DNA from: Mucidula mucida
Taxonomy: Eukaryota; Basidiomycota; Agaricomycetes; Agaricales; Physalacriaceae
DNA length: 13,305 bases
Assembly (NCBI GenBank): GCA_015501055.1
Contig: JADNYV010000896.1
Span: 1-13,305 of the forward strand
Direction of reading: 5' to 3'
Shown: in pieces, positions 8,800-13,305 of the stretch
Numbering within the stretch: the first letter of the stretch is position 1
Layout: each line of letters begins with the position of its first letter
Made by a program: the position numbers and the translations under genes
Notes under the pieces: generated by a model
What the model was told of the DNA's origin: nothing
The model's input: only the letters and a program-made list of their open reading frames with translations
The model's database searches: none

Positions 8800-10393
8800 T
8801 CAATCCGCAGTAATTCTAGTGATAGTGTGAAGTTCTGTTCCAGCCTGGCCGCATTGCGCTTCACGCGACGGATTCGTAATGTCGTGATTTGCCCGGCGCA
8901 CGTTCAGGACGATGCGATTGGTCAACACGCAAGATAGAGTGACCGAGAACGCGATTGGAATCTCCAGAAGACTGACCTACAGGCAGTCCATCAGCTCTGC
9001 AAAACCTCGGATCCGAATGTCGGAGAAACGTACTCTTCCATTCAGCCACACCAGTAGATTGGTAAGGTACGTGGCGAACATCCTGGGATGACTATAAGAC
9101 TATGACGCCTGTGGGTTATAAGGACGAACGCACACTAGGAAGTAGAATACAGAGTCCCGCACCATGGCGTGGACCAGCTTTCTCGCAGAGCCGAAGATCG
9201 CGCCCTCTGAAGTGAACGCTCGGTGCAGAGCTAGGATACAGAGCAAAGTCTCGAATAGAAGAATCGGTATCCAGAACGCATAGAAGTACGATGGTATGGA
9301 TCCGGCCACAGGAACACAAGCTGGGAATCCGGGAAGTACGTGTGATTCCGCTATATAGCTGCTGTCAATCACGCTCGTGGACGAGACAGCCCGAACGTAC
9401 TTGCGATATCGGAGAGGGCCTTTCCCATGATTGTGCCTGCAGCCGCCGTAGACAGTAAGAAGGTAGATAGCATGAGCAGTAGAATTTTCTTGTTCAGAAA
9501 GTACAAAGCGTAGAGCCGCATTTGCAGAATAACTGAGGTCATTGGCTCAAAACAAAAGGCATGTTCAAAAGGGCGTCATATGCTACCTTCAGCAATCATA
9601 CATGCAAAGAGTCCGGTCCAGCCTTGCCATCGAAAGAAGTGTTCGCCTGGAAAACATAACCAGCGTCGGCGTAACAGTCGGAGTAACGGCAACTGACAAC
9701 TACAAGCATTCGAAGGGCGTAGCGTCAGAGCAATGAACCACGTACAACTAGAAAACTTTAGGTGGAGAACCAAAGTCATGCAGGAAACTCACGGAATCAG
9801 ATATGGATGGCGAGAAGAGACCTGGACGGTACTGTCAGTGCCTATCGGAGTGGAGCTCCCTAGTATTAGCTTGCCGTATAGATTGATTCTGCAACGCGTC
9901 TTTAATTAGGTTTAGCGATACCGCAACGAGCAGACGAACATGACGGAAGTGAACGTGAAATATCGGTTCTGCAATACATGTCAACAATGTCCTTCAAGTC
10001 AGTTCAACTTGACTGACAATAATGAATAATATTTTCCCTGCTTTCCAGTGGCTTGCCTAGAGACGTCAAGTTTAGCGATCAATAATCAAAGGCAGCACGA
10101 AGCTCCTCACCCAAATCAGGTCGATCTGTCGTCGAAGTCGGTGAGCTACTGAACATGAATGGCAAGAGCTCGTACTAACCTCATCCCCGAAAGTGATTAC
10201 TACACTCTCTCTTGTTATGACCATCAGAACGAGAAGACGATGAACTCACCATGTTCAAAGAGCACAATCACACCAGAAGCAACTGATTAAGAGGCCTCAG
10301 TACGGTAAACCTTTGAAAACGAAAGAAGACACATACGGCAGCATATCTTGTAGCTTGGATGTCCTGTAGCCCAGTAACGGCGACGCCCTCCAT
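8800..10393 (-). CDS. DUF6533-family multi-pass membrane protein, copy A (about twelve exons)
   Basis: The exons are 10333-10393, 10250-10282, 10180-10199, 10111-10125, 10018-10056, 9922-9968, 9704-9747, 9587-9646, 9401-9532, 9134-9350, 9034-9082 and 8800-8976, keeping phase to give about 297 residues. Family blocks in order are ATRYAA, VIVLFEHVITFGDE then IDLIW, GKILFIINRYFTFTSVMFVC, CEHFFRWQGWTGLFACM, VILQMRLYALYFLNKK, FPACVPVAGSIPSYFYAFWI, ETLLCILALHR, VRDSVFYFLV, and LLEIPIAFSVTLSCVLTNRI near the end. About seven membrane helices are predicted. Most introns are 49-57 bp. One join is uncertain: between 9922 and 9747 I use a 174-bp intron, but an extra exon inside it (roughly 9793-9859, with a 45-bp intron after it) is also open and in phase. 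The first intron donor (GTGTCT) is weak. Exons 3 and 4 are only 20 and 15 bp. No function is established for the family. Confidence 0.83.
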
Positions 10394-10857
10394 ATTTCGG
10401 GGGAAGCGCTAAGGCCACGTTAGAAACTGCATCCCATGCATTTATCACGATTCAAGATGCTTCCAGGCCGGTGGCCATCACGAAGATTTCGCCTTCCACC
10501 TAAACATAGCATCGCCAGCATTCATTAAGACATCATGGTTCGGTAGCTCACCAAGACCGGTTCTGCCACCAAGTGCCAGGACTACGTAACAACGTAACAA
10601 CGTACAGAACGGCACGCCCAGTGGATCGAAGACGACAGTAAGTGGATTCTGTTTCTCTTCAAGCGCTGACAAGATCAAGAGCTGATAATCCGATAGATGC
10701 CTGTACACGCTGGACGACACCAGGACGACACGAGCCAAACAACATTGAATTAACGGTGCCTCTGTTGAGACGTAATCATTCAGTAACAACAGGCGCAATA
10801 AACAAAATAAAAGTAATATGCTGTGATACATCTAACCACACAGTGCTAACCTAACTA
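10394..10857. other. Spacer between DUF6533 copy A and the ammonium transporter
   Basis: This 464-bp stretch should contain the transporter terminator and the promoter of DUF6533 copy A, both on the minus strand. A minus-strand frame at 10478-10831 is open for 117 codons and begins with a hydrophobic Leu-rich stretch, but it resembles nothing I know. At 10584-10604 the 8-bp unit ACGTAACA is repeated two and a half times. Confidence 0.5.
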
Positions 10858-12589
10858 TCATGCAGTCGTCGGCGCCCTTTTCTCCTCTTCTGTCGAGGAA
10901 CTATGATGAGAGGCGTGATGATGATGAGGTTCCCGACCGCCAGTCGTAATCCCGAGGCCGTCCCGGCCCTCGCCAACAATTTCTTGCTCGAGGCCAACGT
11001 AATCGTAGGCGAATTCGCCCATGTCGTACTCATCCATACCGACGACTTGGGCCTCTTCTGATGAACCTTCAGGAAGACGAAGGTCGCAGTAGGGAATAAA
11101 GTGCATAATCCAAAGGATGATGGTCTGGAGAATGAATCAATACCTCAGTGATAAATGAACGATAAATGAACAAACCGTCATGACGAAAGAGTAAGCCATA
11201 CCCGACACAGAGTCGGCGAGCTGATATCCAAGTTGGATGTAATGGTGATCTAACCATCCACCGTCGATTTCGGTAAAGCCATCGAACGCAGCAACAGAGG
11301 CCTGGGCGAACAGAGCCGTCAAGACATTGCCGACAACGCCACCAATGGCATGGGAAGCGAAGATATCGAGAGTATCATCGTAATTACATAGGAACTTGAG
11401 CTGAGTCGCAAAATTGCAGACAGTCCCAGCCATAAATCCGAAAAGCACGGCAGCCGCTGTAATGTAGTGATGAGCTCAGTTACGCCAAGCTACCTTGATG
11501 GGAATAAACTCACGAGCACCAACGAATCCACTCGCAGGCGTGATGGCTACCAAACCAGCGATGGCACCTGAGCAGAATCCAACGGCAGACCATTTCTTCT
11601 CAAGACGGTAATCCCAGAGCATCCATGTCAATCCTCCACAGCTAGCAGCAAGGTTCGTCACAATGCAGGCCTGTGCAGCCCTCAAATTCGCAGACAAGGC
11701 GCTTCCACCGTTGAATCCGAACCAGCCAAACCACAGAAGCACTGTCCCGAGGATAACGTAACTAGTGTTGTGGGGCTTGTACGAGAGGCGCTCGGTCCCC
11801 CAACCTTTCCGCTTCCCGAGATAGATACTAATCGCGAGGGCAGCCGTTCCAGAGGAGATGTGAACAGGAGTTCCACCGGCAAAGTCAAGGCCTCCCATGA
11901 TGAACGACCAACCGTTCCCAGACCACGTCCAACACGCGATGGGATCATATACAAGAGTAGACCACATGAAGACAAAGACGGGAACGGGGCCCAGACGTCC
12001 ACGCTCAGCGATTGCTCCGAGGGCGATCATGGGAGTGATAGCAGCGAACATCAACTGGTATACACAGAAGACGAGAGCCGGAATCCTCGAGCTGCCCATT
12101 GACGGCGCGTCCAAGACGCCCTTCAACCCGAAATATTCTACACACCCGTTGTTAAGAACGCGATCAAAGTGACACATGACTAGTGAACATACTGAGGTTT
12201 CCAATGTAGGCGCTTCCGGTTTCACTAAACGCGAGCGAGTAACCCCAGAAAAACCACTGGAAAGCGTGTCAACCAAACTACACAGAAGCGAGAAAACGGA
12301 TCGGCGCACCTGGAATGAGACAACGGCAAGGACCATGACACCCAAGTATATTTGAGTGAGGGCGTTCTTGCGACGTAACAGGCCCGAATACAAGAAACCC
12401 AGACCTGGTATCATGATCCAGACGAGCGCCGTGCTCGCGAGCGTCCACGCAATGTCTCCGAGGTTGTAAACGGAGACCGTGCCATCGTCGGCGGTGGCGA
12501 CCATGTCCCCCGCTGAACGCAAATCAGTGGTTGGACGCGTGAAAAAGATGAGTAGATGACTCACAAGCATCGTAGGTGATGTTAACCAT
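10858..12589 (-). CDS. Ammonium transporter, Mep/Amt family (Mep2-like His-His pore)
   Basis: An integral plasma-membrane transporter for ammonium uptake. The exons are 12565-12589, 12310-12512, 12193-12256, 11514-12137, 11176-11456 and 10858-11124, with introns of 51-57 bp. All phases agree, giving 487 residues, normal for the family, with about eleven helices. The Amt signature DFAGGTPVHISSG lies near 182-194 and the second conserved pore block DDTLDIFASHAIGG near 332-345, so both pore histidines (about 190 and 341) are present. Also visible are GLGFLYSGLLRRKNA, FQWFFWGYSLAFS, GAIAERGRL, and WFGFNGGSAL. In yeast, Mep2 keeps both histidines while Mep1 and Mep3 have Glu at the first, so this copy is Mep2-like in that respect. 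MVNIT at the start provides an N-glycosylation sequon at Asn3, as Mep2 has at Asn4. The cytosolic tail has DEYDMGEFAYDYV and a His-rich patch near the end. A TATA box lies at 12631-12639. Confidence 0.97.
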
Positions 12590-12981
12590 GGTTGCGGATG
12601 ATAGGCAAGGCGCAGCGCGGACAGCAGCCATTATATATACCACGAAATAAAACTTGCGATCGTTGAGTGATGACATAAGAAACGCTTATCGTCCAATGGC
12701 ATCGCGTCGGAGGCTACCCTTGGCAAAATGTGCCTTGCCCCTGCGCAAAGGATCCCAGATGCGGAATTGTCAAAGTAATTCAGTTCGGTCAAGACGAGTC
12801 GAGAACCTACACGTATCGGCGGGAGGGGGCGGGCTTGCAGTACTGTAAGCCCGAAAAGCAAGGGGAGGAGTCACAAAGAACTAAATGACGGTAGTGTAAA
12901 GTGAAAGATAAGAGCACGCTTTCCCGCACTGACGTCGAGCGGTTACAGTAGGACCATGAGGAGCCTTGGGGAACGCTGGAC
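12590..12981 (-). promoter_or_regulatory. Ammonium transporter promoter with GATA, CCAAT and TATA elements
   Basis: Read towards the transporter, the TATA-like element at 12631-12639 (TATATATAA) lies about 42 bp before the ATG. A CCAAT box (inverted) lies at 12693-12697, next to a GATA-factor site (CGATAAG) at 12685-12691. A second GATA site, AGATAAG on the plus strand, is at 12906-12912, and TGATAG occurs at 12599-12604. HGATAR sites bind AreA/Nit2/Gat1-type regulators that control nitrogen-source genes in fungi, so nitrogen repression of the transporter is likely. A G-rich stretch lies near 12819-12832. Individual GATA sites are common by chance; the grouping with CCAAT and TATA is the argument. 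Confidence 0.5.
12631..12639 (-). promoter_or_regulatory. TATA box of the ammonium transporter
   Basis: TATATATAA on the minus strand, ending about 42 bp upstream of the start codon at 12589, which would leave a leader of roughly ten to fifteen bases. Confidence 0.6.
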
Positions 12982-13305
12982 TTATTCGGGCGAAGGTCGT
13001 AGAGCCGGGGCAAAAGGCACACGGATAGCTGTCAGACGTACGTCGAAGTAGTGTGTGATTGTTCCGATCATGTAGCCAGACTTATCACCCTTCAAACTCT
13101 GAAGATTAGTCGATGCCAGGACACCAATGAGACTGTTTAAACACTGCGTCAGAAACTATGCGAAGAGTGAGAACAGCTCCACTATAAAGAATCAAAGATA
13201 CCGAAGCGCCACACAGATGTCAACGCATGTCTTGTAACCCTGTAGATAAGAGCCTTCAATGTTGTACCAAGAGAATAACATGGTATTCCCGCGCCATATG
13301 ATTTC
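12982..13305 (-). CDS. 3' end of an unrecognised gene, cut by the window edge
   Basis: On the minus strand the frame is open from the right edge to 13202. It then has a GT donor (GTATCT) and a 69-bp intron 13133-13201 with a CTGAC branch site 17 nt before the CAG acceptor. It resumes in phase at 13132 and ends at TAA 12982-12984. This gives 84 residues of the C-terminus. Recognisable pieces are IIWRGNTMLFSWYNIEGSYL before the intron and LKGDKSGYMIGTITHYFDV after it. I do not recognise the family. Support comes from intron phase and from the protein-like sequence. It could end differently, since GTACGT near 13042 is another possible donor. It lies 392 bp upstream of the ammonium transporter on the same strand. 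Confidence 0.35.

Noticed and set aside
11770..12172. Plus-strand frames of 91-110 codons within the ammonium transporter
   Set aside because: Antisense shadows of the 624-bp fourth exon.
1..13305. tRNA, CRISPR array, transposase or retroelement
   Set aside because: No tRNA B-box with matching A-box, no regularly spaced repeats, no terminal repeats or transposase/reverse transcriptase motifs were seen on either strand.

Overview
The window looks like a stretch of a filamentous basidiomycete chromosome, most likely an Agaricomycete. The evidence is a set of very short introns (about 45-60 bp, GT donors, CTGAC/TTGAC-like branch sites, mostly YAG acceptors), high intron density, and two copies of a DUF6533-type membrane protein family that is characteristic of such fungi. 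No bacterial, phage or transposon gene was recognised. All gene models below were assembled by hand from splice signals, reading phase and family resemblance.

Layout, left to right. Positions 1-1901 hold no gene I can support, only a diverged 28-bp direct repeat. An intronless PEX13 (peroxisomal docking protein) runs 1902-3041 on the plus strand. Its last SH3 strand is disrupted by what looks like a single-base deletion near 2945, so the natural stop is probably 2975-2977. A small proline-rich basic gene may lie at 3569-3887 on the minus strand. A secreted SRPBCC/START-like protein with one intron is at 4725-5388 on the plus strand. From about 5700 to the right edge everything recognised is on the minus strand: an unrecognised multi-exon gene (6284-7028), two head-to-tail DUF6533 membrane protein genes (7186-8545, ten exons; 8800-10393, about twelve exons), a six-exon ammonium transporter of the Mep/Amt family (10858-12589, 487 residues), and the 3' end of another gene running off the right edge (12982-13305).

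The genes do not form an obvious pathway. The recognised ones are housekeeping (PEX13), nutrient uptake (ammonium transporter) and a local tandem duplication (DUF6533 pair). The upstream region of the ammonium transporter carries GATA-factor-like sites, a CCAAT box and a TATA box, which fits nitrogen-regulated expression. The least explained part is 5696-7028 on the minus strand. There a chain of phase-compatible exons leads into an unusually long reading frame broken by only two TAG codons, which may be an uncharacterised or decaying gene.
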